A stretch of DNA of 64,000 bases from Armigeres subalbatus (GCF_024139115.2 NC_085140.1:46222180-46286179); one strand, 5' to 3'. Positions 45,985-58,164 are shown, numbered from the stretch's first letter. Program-made: numbers and translations. The notes: generated by a model not told the origin, from the sequence alone.

Positions 45985-46084
45985 CGAACACAATGCTGCG
46001 TCATCGCAGACTTCAACTTCATCGCATATGGCCGGACCCATATGCGATGAAGTTGAAGTCTGCGATGACGCAGCATTGTGTTCG
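45985..46084. repeat. Perfect palindrome, 47-bp arms
   Basis: Arm 45985-46031 is the exact reverse complement of 46038-46084, with a 6-bp loop CCGGAC. The arm begins CGAACACAATGCTGCGTCAT. It is non-coding and lies about 640 bp upstream of ERp60. Confidence 0.85.
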
Positions 46085-46726
46085 ACCCTTAACTGTCAAA
46101 TCGTATGTATTTTTCCTTCATTGACATTTAGATCCCCTATCCTCGCCAGCAAAAGATATTCCGGACAGCATCGACAGCGACAATCTTTATCTGGTAACTA
46201 AAATATCTTTTAACAAACCCATAAATAGAAAACAAAAATATTTAAAATAAAAATCCTTTGCACTCGGATTTGTTGCGTCGCACGTCGCGTGCTTTCTGGT
46301 AGGCACCTTTGGAACGGGCAGTTTGAATTCACGTGAAACTGCAATAAAATATCTGCTTGCCGAATTCTCTTCAAGCAACCCTTCAGAGCAACCGACCAAT
46401 CGCCGAACGCCAACGAACCTCAACCGAGTAAACAACAGTGTCGAAAGCGAAGTAGTACTAGCATAGATACTATTGTCGTCTCGTTCTAGCATCAGGTCGC
46501 TGCACCGGCAAAAAGTGCTTTTCGGTCGTCCACCATTTCGGTCCGTTCGTGTATCTTTGGCCACGTCTGCTCGTTGTCTCAGACTACGGGGTACTTATTC
46601 TTGCACATATTGAACTAACCAGCACAAGATTGTCTGGAAGTTCAACCGGGTGTGTGAATTTGTCTGCGTGGTGAACTCCGGGTGTGGTATTTTAACAAAG
46701 TTCGGAAAGAAAGGAGGTGCGTAGCA
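46085..46726 (+). promoter_or_regulatory. Presumed ERp60 promoter and 5' UTR
   Basis: A fragment of the GATAAAGATTGTCGC element ends near 46205. After that the DNA is less repetitive. CCACGTC at 46561-46567 (GACGTGG on the other strand) matches the core bound by XBP1/ATF6 in unfolded-protein response elements. A palindromic TTCACGTGAA lies at about 46329. Both are only sequence matches. Confidence 0.3.
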
Positions 46727-49700
46727 ATGTTCTCCCTGAAAGTGGTCACCTTTGTTGCCGTTTTGGGGCTGCAAACGGCATTTGCGAGCGAGGCCGATGT
46801 CCTGGATCTGACCGATAGTGATTTCGCGACTCGTGTTGCCGAAACGGATACTACACTGGTCATGTTCTATGCACCCTGGTGAGTAATAATGACGAAATTT
46901 TATTCCAAAGCAGACGTGTTCAGCGTTTAGCTTATCTATGTATGTATCGATTATTGGATGATTTTAATTGGTATGTACCGGGTGAGATTAGTAAACTGCT
47001 TGTTTTTGTTGCTTTGTAGCAACGGGATACAGTCATTCTAATATGATATGTAGATCCGATTAGGTGTGGAATTGTGCACCTAATCATCATTGAACAGGTC
47101 TGAATCGGAACAAAAAATTCTCGGGTACTTATTCAAAAGGACGTATGTGATTTTGTGAACAAAGAATCAAACGTCGATTTGTCTTATCTGATAGCACACC
47201 CACGCAAATCAACACCACCAACAGGTAGCCGAAGCCTCCCCCTATCTGTCTATGGTGATGGTTTGCGTGGGAGGGCTATCTGATCGGACAAATCGATGTT
47301 TGAATCTTTGTTTACAAAATCACATACGTCCTTTTGAATAAGTACCCGAGAAATATGTTGATATGTAGGTAGATATACCTACTAATAGAAAATTATTTCA
47401 AACTTTTTAGTGGAATGTGCTCACTTGTCATAAAAGACTAGCTAGGTACTATCGCATTTAATTCCACTACTTGATTGTAACTTTACAGATACGTATTTCG
47501 ACCACATCAGTAAGGATGTTTTCAGTTTCTCGTACTTGAAGTCGAGAAGTACCATACACTGGAGCAGTCTTACCGTTCAGGTAGAAATGCGTATCTGTAA
47601 AGTTACAATCAAATGGTAGATTGAAAAATTTGAAAATTTAGTGAAAAATTATTTAAGCTTTTTTAGTGGAATGTTCAACTGTCTAAGACGAGTTTAGTAC
47701 TTTCCATTTAATTCCATTACGTTTTGTTATCTTTACATATACTAAGTCGAGTCAAATACGAGACACTGAAGACGGCCTCACAATTGAGGTCGAAATACGT
47801 ATCTATAAAGATATCAAAACGTAGTCGAATTAAATGGAACTAAACTCCTCTTAGATAGTTAAACATTTTAGTCATTCTTTTCATTTCTGTGTTGTGTTGG
47901 CCTTTTCGAAAAGAAATATCGGGAGCCGTTCTCGCATTTCCTATTTTATCACCCCAAAATTCACCAGGGGGGTTTAAAAATGGGATATTACTGTATGTAA
48001 TAGTACTATCTCGATTTATGAGATAGTACTATTACACCTTATCATCTTCCTTTTGCTCCTCCTGGGTAAATTTGATGTCCTTATGCACATTGTTCATCGC
48101 TTCCAAAATGCTGGGTAGATCTTTTCGGTTGATGATGCTGAAATTGTTTTCGACGTATCTCCACCATTTGTCGGGTTCTTTATTCTACTTATTCACCCAT
48201 ATTCTTGTTTACGTACGAACGCACTTTCGAACGAAAGTTGAAGTGTATTCTCGTTTACGCCAGCAAAATCAAATGGAGAAACGGTTCGAACGAATCGCAT
48301 TCGTTCGAAAGTATCGTTCGTCCGTAAACAAGAATAAGGGTGATTATGTCCTCTTCTTCTATGTGTTCTGTCTTCAACAGCTTTTGGGCGAACTCCTGGG
48401 TGTTGATGACTGGGGAATGGCAACGATTTACTGTCTTCATTCGAGCTTCTCCAATGATAGCCTGTACACTGCTTTATCATTTTCCCGGCATTCAATCCTG
48501 GTAGAGGTCTACTCTCAAATGCCTGTATGCTGCCGTAATCTGAAAAAGTGGAGTATGCCAAATTATATACCATGTTTTCCATTTTTCTGTTAAAGAGCTC
48601 GATGAGTACTATTCGTTAACATGATTTTTGGAAAATGACGTATGCGTCTCTTTTTCAGATTACGGCAGTATGGTCCTCCGTTGATTTTCGTCGTAGTTCG
48701 CTTTGTACATTATCACCACTGCTTAGTACCTCTGTTCGCTTTCATACAATACAGTAGACCTTCAGATCCTCCCGTGCTGTCCTTTGATGGCGTTTGCAAC
48801 GATGTTCGCTGTAGCCCGATTATGTTGCTTGATGTTTCGGAAAATTGCAAATACTGATTGTAGCACTCCAAGGTTACTCGTACTAGGTAATTTGGCTTAA
48901 TGTCACTTTATCGATGCCTTCATGAACACTCTGCTTGCTTATTGATACATTTTAGGATATGAGATCCCATCTAAATCTTATGGCTGGAGGGCGTCAGCTT
49001 CGGACAGCTTCTGCTTATATATTTTGTAATTGTGATTTTGCATACTTAGATAAGTGCATCACATATATAAATACGGTAACAAAACTACTTAGGGCCGATT
49101 TCTACACCCCCTCTTAGTCGCTAAACCATGTTTAAACGTATGGGTAAGCACCGCTTAAAAGTTAAGCGAAAGTGAAGAAATTGGCCCTTACCTCTTAAAT
49201 TCCATTGGAAAGTTACGATTTATTTAAAATCCTTTGATAGTCTTTTAATCTTGTGTCCATTTTGGAACTTAAACAATTTGGTATTTGTTGAAATTTCTAG
49301 CATGATTTTTGAAAACGTCGTATGTACAAATGAGAGACTCTCTTTCATTACGTTCTCTTTCGCTAATATCGAAGCTAGTTTTGCATTTATTACAATATTT
49401 CTACCTCAGCACGCTAAACAAAGCTATTTTCTTCAGATCTCTGTGATTTTGAAGTTTCTCTGTTTCTTACTGTAGTGATTATAATTTACATTCATAATGT
49501 TCAATACATTATAAATGTAAACTATAATCACTACACTTGCTATGTTACTATTGATTGACATATTGGTCTTCATAAATATTTAAGTTTTTAAATACTACAT
49601 AAAACATTATTTTCCTCTCTTGATCATAAAATATAAACTTTGCCAATTTTCATCCTTTTTTCTTTCTTCAAAATGACACCATTTGGTCACTATTCTTATC

Positions 49701-51354
49701 AGCATGGTCACTTAGTGCTAAGGTTATTTCTCGACTACCTTCATTGCTACCAAGACTGTAATTTTCTTGTTCTGTTGGAAATGCTATCTTGATTGGAACT
49801 TGGAACACAATCTAATAGGCTGATAATGTAAGATATGATTTAAAAAACAAATATTTGCCATTACGGCAAGGGTTTACATCATTCGATGTCATAATGCGCT
49901 CCAATACGCTAATTCGGCAAGAAGCCATGTCAATTACCTTAGTTTAAAGCTTAATTTTTTTTTTCTTTCAGGTGTGGTCATTGCAAGAAGCTAAAACCCG
50001 AATATGCCAAGGCTGCTGAATTGTTGCGCGGAGAAGACCCACCAATTGCACTGGCGAAGGTCGACTGTACTGAGGGAGGCAAGGATACTTGTGGTAAATT
50101 CTCCGTGTCCGGCTATCCTACGCTGAAGATCTTCAAGAACGGAGAAGTTTCCCAGGAGTACAATGGTCCACGTGAGGCCAGCGGCATTGCCAAGTACATG
50201 AAATCTGTCGTCGGACCCGCTTCCAAGGATTTGCTAACGGTGGAGGCTTTCGAAGCTTTCTTGAAGGTACAGGAAACCAGCGTGGTCGGTTTCTTCAAGA
50301 AGGAATCGGACCTGAAAGGTGTCTTCCTGAAGTATGCCGACGGTCAGCGTGAGCGTCTGCGTTTCGGCCACAGTACCTCCCAGAGTGTTCTGGACAAGCA
50401 GGGTGAAACCGATGCCATTTATCTTTTCCGCGCCAAGCAGCTTTCGAATAAATTCGAACCGGACTTTGTCAAGTTCGAAGGCAAGACTAAGGACGATCTG
50501 AGCACCTTCGTCAAGGAAAACTTCCATGGATTGACCGGTGTGCGAACTCGTGATACTCTGAATGATTTCAAAAACCCGCTGGTGGTGGTTTACTATGTTG
50601 TGGATTACGCTAAAAACCCTAAGGGAACCAACTATTGGCGCAATCGTGTCCTTAAGGTCGCCAAAGAATTCGTCGGCCGTGTTAACTTTGCCGTCAGTGC
50701 TAAGGATGATTTCCAGCACGAATTAAACGAGTATGGCTATGATTACGTCGGTGATAAACCTTTGGTGTTGGCTCGCGATGCTAAGAACCAAAAGTTTATT
50801 ATGAAAAACGAATTCTCGTAAGTATCAACTTCGAAGGAAAACCAAGAAGCTTGACTAACCTCACGTTATCTAATCTTTACAGCGTTGAAAACTTGCAGGC
50901 TTTTGTTACCGAACTGGAAGAAGGTTCACTGGAACCATATGTCAAGTCAGAACCCGTCCCAGAGAACAACGATGCTCCGGTGAAGGTTGCCGTCGGCAAG
51001 AATTTCGAAGACGTCGTTCTTAATAATGGCGTCGATACGTTGATCGAGTTCTATGCACCTTGGTGCGGCCACTGCAAGAAACTGGCTCCGGCCTACGATG
51101 AATTGGCCGCCAAATTGAAGGATGAAGAGGTTGCCATCGTGAAGATGGATGCCACCGCAAACGACGTTCCACCGACGTTCGATGTCCGCGGCTTCCCAAC
51201 GCTGTTCTGGTTGCCCAAGAACGAAAAGACTAGTCCGCAGCGGTACGAGGGCGGTCGTGAGGCCGATGATTTCCTGAAGTACATCGCCAAACACGCTACC
51301 AACGAACTGAAGGGCTGGGACCGCAAGGGTAATGTCAAGAAAACCGAACTGTAA
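46727..51354 (+). CDS. ERp60: ERp60/PDIA3-type protein disulfide isomerase
   Basis: ER-lumen thiol-disulfide oxidoreductase that helps fold secreted glycoproteins. Three exons: 46727-46878, 49972-50817 and 50883-51354, with GT-AG introns of 3093 and 65 bp. Product 489 residues. A signal peptide (residues 1 to about 20, cut near AFA-SE) precedes the a-b-b'-a' thioredoxin domains. The active sites are WCGHC with Cys52/Cys55 and Cys394/Cys397. The first intron splits the Trp51 codon just before the first site. GYPTLKIF and GFPTLFWL hold the cis-prolines. NYWRNRVLKVAKEF in b' is an ERp57 hallmark. The protein ends KKTEL, a KDEL-like retention tail. Start chosen at the ATG giving a clean signal peptide, although an upstream in-frame ATG is open. 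Confidence 0.95.
47118..47353. mobile_element. Inverted-repeat element in ERp60 intron 1, 236 bp
   Basis: Arms of about 85 bp begin TTCTCGGGTACTTATTCAAA and continue with GGACGTATGTGATTTTGT, with few mismatches. Non-coding. Confidence 0.7.
47397..47880. repeat. Two tandem relics of the foldback family
   Basis: Both units carry TTTTAGTGGAATG, then GATACGTATTTCGACC or inverse copies, and TCTCGTACTTG. They are diverged from the perfect copy at 33887. Confidence 0.6.
48048..48560 (-). pseudogene. Penelope-like reverse transcriptase relic
   Basis: On minus, codons read VINTQEFAQKLLKTEHIEE and EEDIIT, then a miniature element intervenes. They resume with KEPDKWWRYVENNFSIINRK and LPSILEAMNNVHKDIKFT. 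The pattern WxRYVDD...N..H..IKFT is typical of Penelope-like reverse transcriptases. The catalytic YVDD reads YVEN here. The upstream part has frameshifts. It lies antisense in ERp60 intron 1. Confidence 0.6.
48194..48342. mobile_element. Miniature element splitting the Penelope relic, 149 bp
   Basis: Ends are inverted CACCCATATTCTTGTTTACG with few mismatches. The inside has GAACGAATCGCATTCGTTC, a palindrome. Confidence 0.65.
48561..49090. other. ERp60 intron 1, unassigned part
   Basis: Contains a duplicated word ATTACGGCA(G/T) context near 48530 and 48660. No gene. A 71-codon frame on + (48642-48857) is not convincing. Confidence 0.3.
49091..49188. mobile_element. Miniature element, 98 bp
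   Basis: Ends are inverted AGGGCCRATTTCT. The inner GTGAAG and AAGCGGTGCTTACCC words belong to a small mosquito-type element. Confidence 0.55.
49471..49535. repeat. Short inverted repeat
   Basis: TGTAGTGATTATAATTTACA and its near-inverse around a short loop. Possibly a very small transposon. Confidence 0.5.
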
Positions 51355-51909
51355 TCTCACTGCAGAGAGGGGCTTAGCAGCGAGGAGGCAAATCTCCGGC
51401 AAAAGTATACATTTCCATTCCGGTTGTGTCAGCCCTTTGATCTATTGTTTGCTCTGTTATTTTGCGAATGTTGTATACTGTACCGCCCTAAATTTGGTTA
51501 TCTACCCTTCCACAACTTCCATTTTTAGATCCGTTAGGTGTATGAAGGCATTTTTTTAATTACGGTCTATGTTTTGGCAACAACTAGTTATAACATGACT
51601 GAAGGAAAACGAATGATGACTAAACATAAAATTTGCCGTTAAAGTAAACAAACATTGTGCATTTAAGTTCATAGAGTCGGATATTTGGAAAAGACGCTTT
51701 GCACGTTGATCATCAAACCTAAATTAAAAGTTGGATTGCTATTCGGATCAACTACAAAGTTTCCTTGTGAGCGTTTAGGTTTAGTAGAAAAGTGGTAATT
51801 AATTCTTTATGTGGATTAACTTTTGATCGTGTAAGAGAAGAATACAGATTGTAATCTTTTTTAGATTTATTGGAACAAGACGACAAATATTTGTTGATTA
51901 ATTAATAAA
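51355..51909 (+). terminator. ERp60 3' UTR with AATAAA
   Basis: AATAAA at 51904-51909 is the first good signal after the stop codon and gives a 3' UTR of about 570 bases. Confidence 0.55.
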
Positions 51910-51979
51910 AGAACATTCCTTACCCTATCCTATTCGACAAGATAATTCTATCGATTGATACCAAAAATGAAAAAAAAAA

Positions 51980-52045
51980 TTCAATCTTTCCTACGAAATC
52001 GATTTGGTTGAATCGTTTCCCCATTTGATTTTGCTGGCGTGTTCC
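51980..52045 (-). repeat. Fragment related to the 48194 miniature element
   Basis: On minus, CGCCAGCAAAATCAAATGGG and GAAACGATTC match the middle of 48194-48342. Confidence 0.5.
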
Positions 52046-52094
52046 ATGACTACACGTTGATATATCTTTGGCAGATAATAATGTTAATGCGCTA

Positions 52095-52495
52095 AATACA
52101 ATATTACACGCACTTGCCCAGGACAAGGCGAGATAGTAAATGACTTTCTTTCAAATTATGCACTTGCCCGGAATAAGATGGGAGAGTAAAGTCACCTTAT
52201 TGTAAAGCCTGCTTGCCAGAATAATGCGAGAGAATGAATGCCTCTTTCTTTTAAAGCACGCGATTGCCTGAACTAATGCGAAAGAGTAAATAACTCCTTT
52301 TTGTCCGGAATAATACGAAAGAGTGAATTTCTCCTTTTTTTAAAGTATGTATTTGTCCGGAATAAGGTAAAGGGGAAATGACTCCTTCTTTTAAAGCACG
52401 CACTTGCCCGGGATGAGACGAAAAAGTAAATGTTTCTTTCTTTTAAACTACGGTACCCCGAAATAAGACTGGTGAGTAAATTAATCCTACTTTAG
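52095..52495 (+). repeat. Minisatellite, ~8 units of ~50 bp
   Basis: CACTTGCCCGGAATAAGA, GCGAGAGAGTAAATGACT and CTTTCTTTTAAAGCACG recur in diverged tandem copies, 45-53 bp each, just downstream of ERp60. Confidence 0.7.
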
Positions 52496-53348
52496 TTATT
52501 TTTGATATGTTATTTTTGACAGATTAATTTCCATTTTCAACTTCATTTTTGAAACGCAATCTGTCGACGCTTGTTGTACACCATCGAGAGTTTTGAGCGC
52601 AGGCATACTGCACCGAGGTATTGAACGATTTTTTTTTGCGCACTGCGCTAAATGCGGACGTTTATGATGTCGGAGAAGAATTTACCATCGATTACTTGTG
52701 GGGCACGATAGTGCTTCGGAATCGGAATAATCAGTTCCCGGGAGGCTGCAAAGTTTATGCATCATTAACCGTTGTGATTCGATATGGTGTGCAGACTATC
52801 CGATCAGATCACCGATCTAGGTATACATTTTCTCCATTCCTATACCTGAGCATTCCTGTCGCCGATGATGATTTTCCATCATATCGGCTTCATAATTTCG
52901 AAAGAGCAATACTGCTTTGCAAACAAGCGTTTCTCACGTCTCTTGTGGGCTTACTTGAGCTCATCCACGCAATCCAACCCTACTAACAGAGGCGTCGAAT
53001 TCGCTTCTTTCATGCAACGGTGCTGGATTACGTTGGTAGGCACAAATTAGCTCACCAGCGACGGGAGAATATTTTGATTAAAAAAGCAGTTTAACCCTTT
53101 GGAAATGTCGATGCCGATATAATACCTTCTCCAACTGTGCGTATAACGCTTCTAGTTGAAGACACCTCAACTTTGGTAGAAGGGAGCCTGCCAATGAATG
53201 GATTCGCAAGCGGCTTATTAAGCCTGCGTAAAACTGCTGTCTCGCGGAAAAGCCATTGTGTTTAGTACCATCCAACACCAGAATTTGGGCTTTAGCTAGT
53301 GCGCTTTGAGCAACACACGGTCAAACGACCCTCCAAAGCTGGTGGGAC
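52496..53348. other. Unassigned region before the gypsy relic
   Basis: A 121-codon open frame on + (52621-52986) has no domain I recognise. It may be part of a transposon, but nothing proves it. Confidence 0.3.
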
Positions 53349-55110
53349 CTGTAGGGTCTTGACCTTAAGAAAAGGGAGTTCGGGAGGGACTTTGATCGGA
53401 AGGAGGAGAGGAGAGGAAACGAGAACGGTTGGAGATGGTGTGTGCCGTGCGGATAATAAATAAGTAATGGAAAAAAACTAATGTGCGTTAAAAGAAATAC
53501 TACAATTGGCGACGAAAGTGATAAGCAAAATTGTACGTATGTTGATGACATCGAGGGATATGGAATTGGGATGATTTGGACTGCAAAAAGGTCATGGCTA
53601 TCCCCTCTTGTAGTGGTCGGAAAAGCCAATGGGGAGCCTCGCATCTGTCTTGCCTTGAGACAAGTTAATCTTTCCGTATTGCATGGAAAGGCACCCAATG
53701 TCATTGATTGAAGATTTCCTGGCGCGAGTGGGACGGGTGCCAATATGATAAGGAGCAAATTGGATTTAAAGGACTCCTTCCTTCAGCTCGAACTGAATGA
53801 AGAGTCGCGAGACGCGATAATTTTCATAACCGGCCACGGGCTGATGAGGTTTAAACGTGTGCCATTTGGGCTAGGGACAGCGCCTGAGATATTCCAGAAG
53901 ACGATGGACCAAAGGCGATAGCGCCTGGTAGTACATCGATGCCATCTATATTGAAGGCAGAGACAAAGAAGAACATGACGCTCGTTTAAATCAGGTATAA
54001 GCGAATTGAATCAACAATTAATTTGGATTTGATTGATTATATCATTTATAAAGGTATTCAAAATAAAGTCATTAAACATTTTTGCTAATTAGACTGAAGG
54101 AGAAAAATGTACAATTGAATATGGAGAAATGTGTTTATGGTGTGACCGAACTGGATTTCTTAGGGTATAAGACCATAAGACCGCCGAAACTGGAATTTCA
54201 CCGTTAGTGATTGCATTGCGTTCATTCAGAAGACCTAAAAATGCCAACGGAGTTCCAAGTTTTTTAGGTCTGGCCAACTACCTGAATCGTTTCATACCTG
54301 ATTTGGCGACCATAGATAAACCTTTGAGGGAGCTATCAAAGAAAGGGACAACTTTTCAGTGGCAAGAACAACAGGAAGCTGCCTTTAGTAAGTTGAAACA
54401 AATGTTAACAAGTCCAACGACGCTAGGAGAACGGACACTTGTTATGGCTGATGCAAGCCCTATTGATAAAGACGACACTCCGGGCATGTATATGGTGGCC
54501 AAGGATGGAAAAGGAAGTGGAAAAATGTGTTAAGAGGTGCCAAGGTTGCATACTCGTATCAGTACCTGAAGCTCCTGAGCCCATGAGAAGACGGGAAATG
54601 CCATGGCGAGAGATAGCAGTTGATATTATAGGACCGTTACCGGAAGGACAATGGCTGTTTGTGGTCTTAGGTTATTACACCCGCTTCATTGAAATAGTAA
54701 AAATGCACAGGATTACAGCGAAGGATACGATCCGGGAGCTGACTATGTACTATCCTCGGAAGGTTTGGAATACCACAATGAATAAGAGCCGACAATAGCC
54801 CACAATTGAGTGGAGATTGCCAAGAACTAAAAGTGTTTTGTGGAAAGTATGATATCGAATTGATAAACACTATTCTCTACTGGCCACAATAACACACGAT
54901 CGAGATAAGGAGAAAAAGAAGGAATACTCGGATGAGAGGCGTAAAGCACGGGAGATTAAAATAAAGGTGGGTGATTATGTATATGTCAAGCGTATGAAGA
55001 AGCACCATAAGTGACCATAAGCTCAATGCCGATTGTTCCCCGGAGAAATATAAAGTTATTGGTCGAGTAGCACTCTTCTTTTTATTCTGGAGTCGTCAAA
55101 ACTGTTAAAA
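53349..55110 (+). pseudogene. Ty3/gypsy element relic
   Basis: A possible LTR end and TGGCGACGAAAG primer-site-like word lie near 53510. RT follows: WLSPLVVVGKANGEPRICL, DLKDSFLQLELNEESRDA and VPFGLGTAPEIFQKTMDQ. The catalytic YIDD has become YIDA and is preceded by a stop (53925). A small insert sits near 54000-54080. Then come FLGLANYLNRFIPDLATI and, after a large deletion of RNase H, integrase pieces KCVKRCQGCILVS and WREIAVDIIGPLPEGQW. Its C-terminal part reaches PEKYKVIGR at about 55045. It is dead. Confidence 0.75.
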
Positions 55111-55225
55111 GCTATTATAGTTCTGTATATATGTTTTAGATCAACAACGTGACTGATGAGAACAATCGCTTTTTGGATCTTTTCAGTTTTCAGTTATTTT
55201 CTGGAATCTCATTACGCGGAAACTA

Positions 55226-55805
55226 ACGGGTGGCAACTAAAAAATTGGAATGACTTTAATACTTTTTTTTTCTGAATAATAATGCTTTCACAGAAATATG
55301 ACTCTATATGAATAAATCCTTAGAATGATTCCTTAGAATTGTCACACACACACACTTTTACTCCTTCATTGCTCACAACATGCCGTAGAAACAAAAAATA
55401 CTGCGCATTGTAAATTTCTCAAGCGAAAAAAGATCATAGGAAAAGTATACGGTCGAACATTTTAAGCGTGAATATGTTTCGAAAACTGTTACAGCATTAT
55501 TTGGTCCACTCAGCACCATTGTATACAAAGACGATTGTAAGGCCAAAGACACGAAGCAACTCATAAGCAGGATCAGAAGCAGCATTCCGAAAATCGATGT
55601 GGTAGATCCGTACAGCGGTCATGTTATACCAGCAAGACTAAGCTGCGCCGCACGGCGAACCACGGACCATATGCCAATATTCATTAGTCTAAGTTTGAAG
55701 ACTAAGGACAACTCTTTGTATAACATATATCAGATTGAACTGTATTTCTTTGTATTTTTTATCCCGAGCAATTCTTTTCATTACAATTTTTTAATTGCCA
55801 CCCGT
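55226..55805. mobile_element. TA-flanked inverted-repeat element, 580 bp
   Basis: ACGGGTGGCAAYTAAAAAAT occurs inverted at both ends, with TA directly outside (55224-55225 and 55806-55807), as in the Tc1/mariner superfamily. Inside, plus-strand codons read KFLKRKKIIGKVYG and later QLISRIRSSIPK. They may be a transposase scrap but are not convincing. Confidence 0.6.
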
Positions 55806-55837
55806 TAATTTTTGGAGTGCAACATTTTGTGAAATGA

Positions 55838-55935
55838 TTTACAGGGTTGTTACGGAGATCCTGAGTTATTTTTCGCGCCAAATCCGCGTGATATTTAATC
55901 TATTCCGCGCGAAATCCACGCGACCCAGAACTGAA
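55838..55935. repeat. Fragment with CGCGCCAAATCCGCG words
   Basis: CAGGGTTGTTACGGAGATCC is followed by CGCGCCAAATCCGCG and CGCGCGAAATCCACGCG. The same words occur near 59160-59240 and 62600-62697, so this is one end of a dispersed element. Confidence 0.45.
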
Positions 55936-56099
55936 TTCTCAAATATACGTGAAATATCAATTTTGGTTACCACAAATAACTGAACAAAATCTCTTCAAAT
56001 TAGTTTTTTATGACATTACTGATTTAAAATCAAGAAACAAATAATACAAAATCTAATATAGATAGTTGCTCAAGCTCCGTTGACTTGCAAGCCAGAATT

Positions 56100-56425
56100 C
56101 TGAGTTCCGCCATTTGAAATTTTTAACACCCATTTTTTCCCAATTTTTCAGCAAGAGTTCCTGTGTGCGTTTTTACGAAAATTCCTGCAGATATTCATCA
56201 TTTGTGCACAGATTCATACCGGAAATTTCTACGGTTAATCTTCCGAGAATTTTCTTGGAAATTATCCAGGAATTTTTTGCAGAAATCTAACTGCTCTTGT
56301 AACTTCTGCAGAAGTCGCTCCAAAATTGTCTGCGGAAATTTTTCAAAGAACATCAGTGGAAATTCCTCTGGAGTCCGGATATTCTTGCAAAAGCTCCCCT
56401 GCAGAAATTGATTGGTGAAGCGGCG
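56100..56425. repeat. Degenerate low-order repeat
   Basis: GGAAATT, TTCCTG, GCAGAAAT and related words recur loosely. No gene. Confidence 0.4.
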
Positions 56426-56479
56426 GAACAATTGCGACATGGAGAGCAGGTTGGGTGGTGATTCGGCGTTCTTCGGCGA

Positions 56480-57576
56480 GCGGTCCAACATCGAGTGTTT
56501 TTCCTGCGGGAAAGTGGGTACAAGAAGTCAAACTGCCCCATGAAGAAGGACACGGACCAACGAAAATCGTCTGGTAAGCCGAAGAAAAAGGAAAGGGCCA
56601 ACGTTGCTGGTTCCGAAGTGGCATTCGTGACGGAGTCGGATGGCGATGTGAAGCGTGAAGGTAAGAGTTTGAGCCAGTTCCGATGGATTCTCGATTCGGG
56701 CGCAACCGAGCATATGGTGCAGACAGCGGATTGCCTTCGGAACGTGGTGAAGCTGGACCAACCGGTCCCAATCGTGGTCGCATCCGGAAAGGTTGTGTAT
56801 GGTCGTCACTCTGGAACCGTCAAGATGGTGTCGATGGTTGGAGGACGGCGAATCAACAGCGTGGTGAACGACGTACTATACGTGCAATCGTGGAGCGTGG
56901 ACCGGTCATTTTTTTGGCAAACGAGTACGAGCTGTGGCATCGAAGATTCGGCCACATAGGTAAGAGTGGTCTGAAGACTTTGGTGCGCGACGAAATGGTC
57001 AACGGCATGGCACTGAAGAAGGAAGCGTTCCGGGAGAACGAAGTGTGTGAACCTTGGGTGCTCGGAAAGCATGCGAGACAGCCCTTTGGAGATGTTCCAG
57101 TTCCGAGATCCAACAAACCGTTGGAGCTGGTGAACAGCGACGTGTGCGGTTACCTAACATCGACAGCCTGGAATGGAAAAAGGTATTTTGTTACATTCAC
57201 GGACGACTTTACTCATTTTAGCGCCGTATACATCCTTGCGGCAAAAGATGAGGTCCTGGATGCTTTCAAGCAGTACGCGAACATGGCCGAGGGACATTTT
57301 GACCGAAAAATTCGTCGCCTCCGGTGCGACAACGGCGGAGAATATGTCAGCAAGGAGTTTCAGCAGTACTGCAGAGACCGTGGAATGCTGGTGGACTACA
57401 CCGTTCCATACACGCCCCAGCAGAACGGCGTGAGCGAGCGCCTAAATAGGACAATCCTGGACAAAGCGAGAGCGATGGTGGAAGATTCCGGCCTGCCAAA
57501 GAAGCTTTGGTGCGAGGCGGTTCAAGCGGCGGTGTACATCGTCAATCGGAGTCCGACGGTGGCGTTGAACAAAAAG
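56480..57576 (+). pseudogene. Copia zinc knuckle, protease and integrase
   Basis: A zinc knuckle of the CFSCGKVGYKKSNC type is at 56492-56535, with His/Cys spacing disturbed (an H-less form). The protease reads WILDSGATEHMVQTADCL. After a frameshift near 56900, GAG-pre-integrase reads YELWHRRFGHIGKSGLKTL. The integrase core holds NSDVCGY, FTDDFTHFSAVYI, RCDNGGEYVSKEF and YTPQQNGVSERLNRT, so its D,D,E residues survive. It stops at 57576, where the gypsy LTR begins. Confidence 0.8.
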
Positions 57577-58037
57577 TGTTACGGTTCATTTTATCTCACT
57601 TGTAAGTGACAAATGTTTAAGTGGATATGTGTGTGTTCCATTCCTGCATGTTCTATATTTGGGCCTGAAGATAGGCAATTAAAATTATAAATAGAGAGAT
57701 TTCCAGACACAGACTTTATATTGCTGGTGCCACATGGCACAAATTAATAGAGGTGCCCAAATAGGATAAGAATCCTGTACAAAGGCTCAGCTATGAATAC
57801 AGCAAACTAATTGCTGTAGACAAAAAGCGCAATACGCAATAAAAATATACATGCGGGATTTGACTGATGGACCAAAATCTTATATGAAACCTCAGCGTTT
57901 CCCGTAATAGGCATAACCAAGCCGTCTCTCTCAGGGCACCCGGAGGGAACGTGCATTATTTTAATTTGTTATTTGTTACATGTTGATAGTTAATCTTTAT
58001 GTTGTTATAAAATAATTGTAACGTGGGGCTTGTTACA
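57577..58037 (+). repeat. gypsy-type LTR with primer site inserted in Copia
   Basis: 461 bp, starts TGTTACGGTTCATTTT and ends GGGCTTGTTACA. One base later TGGCGCCCAGC follows, which fits a tRNA-Lys-type primer-binding site. About 120 bp of untranslated leader continue to about 58160, so this is a 5' LTR plus leader, not a solo LTR. The rest of that element is missing. Confidence 0.65.
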
Positions 58038-58164
58038 CTGGCGCCCAGCTAAATAACCCACAATGATAAGAATGACGATTTGAGATTACGACAAGTATCG
58101 ATTTGATTGTTTAGTGTGGGATTCATTTGATTTTTCGCGAGAATCATTTGTAATTCAATTTAAT

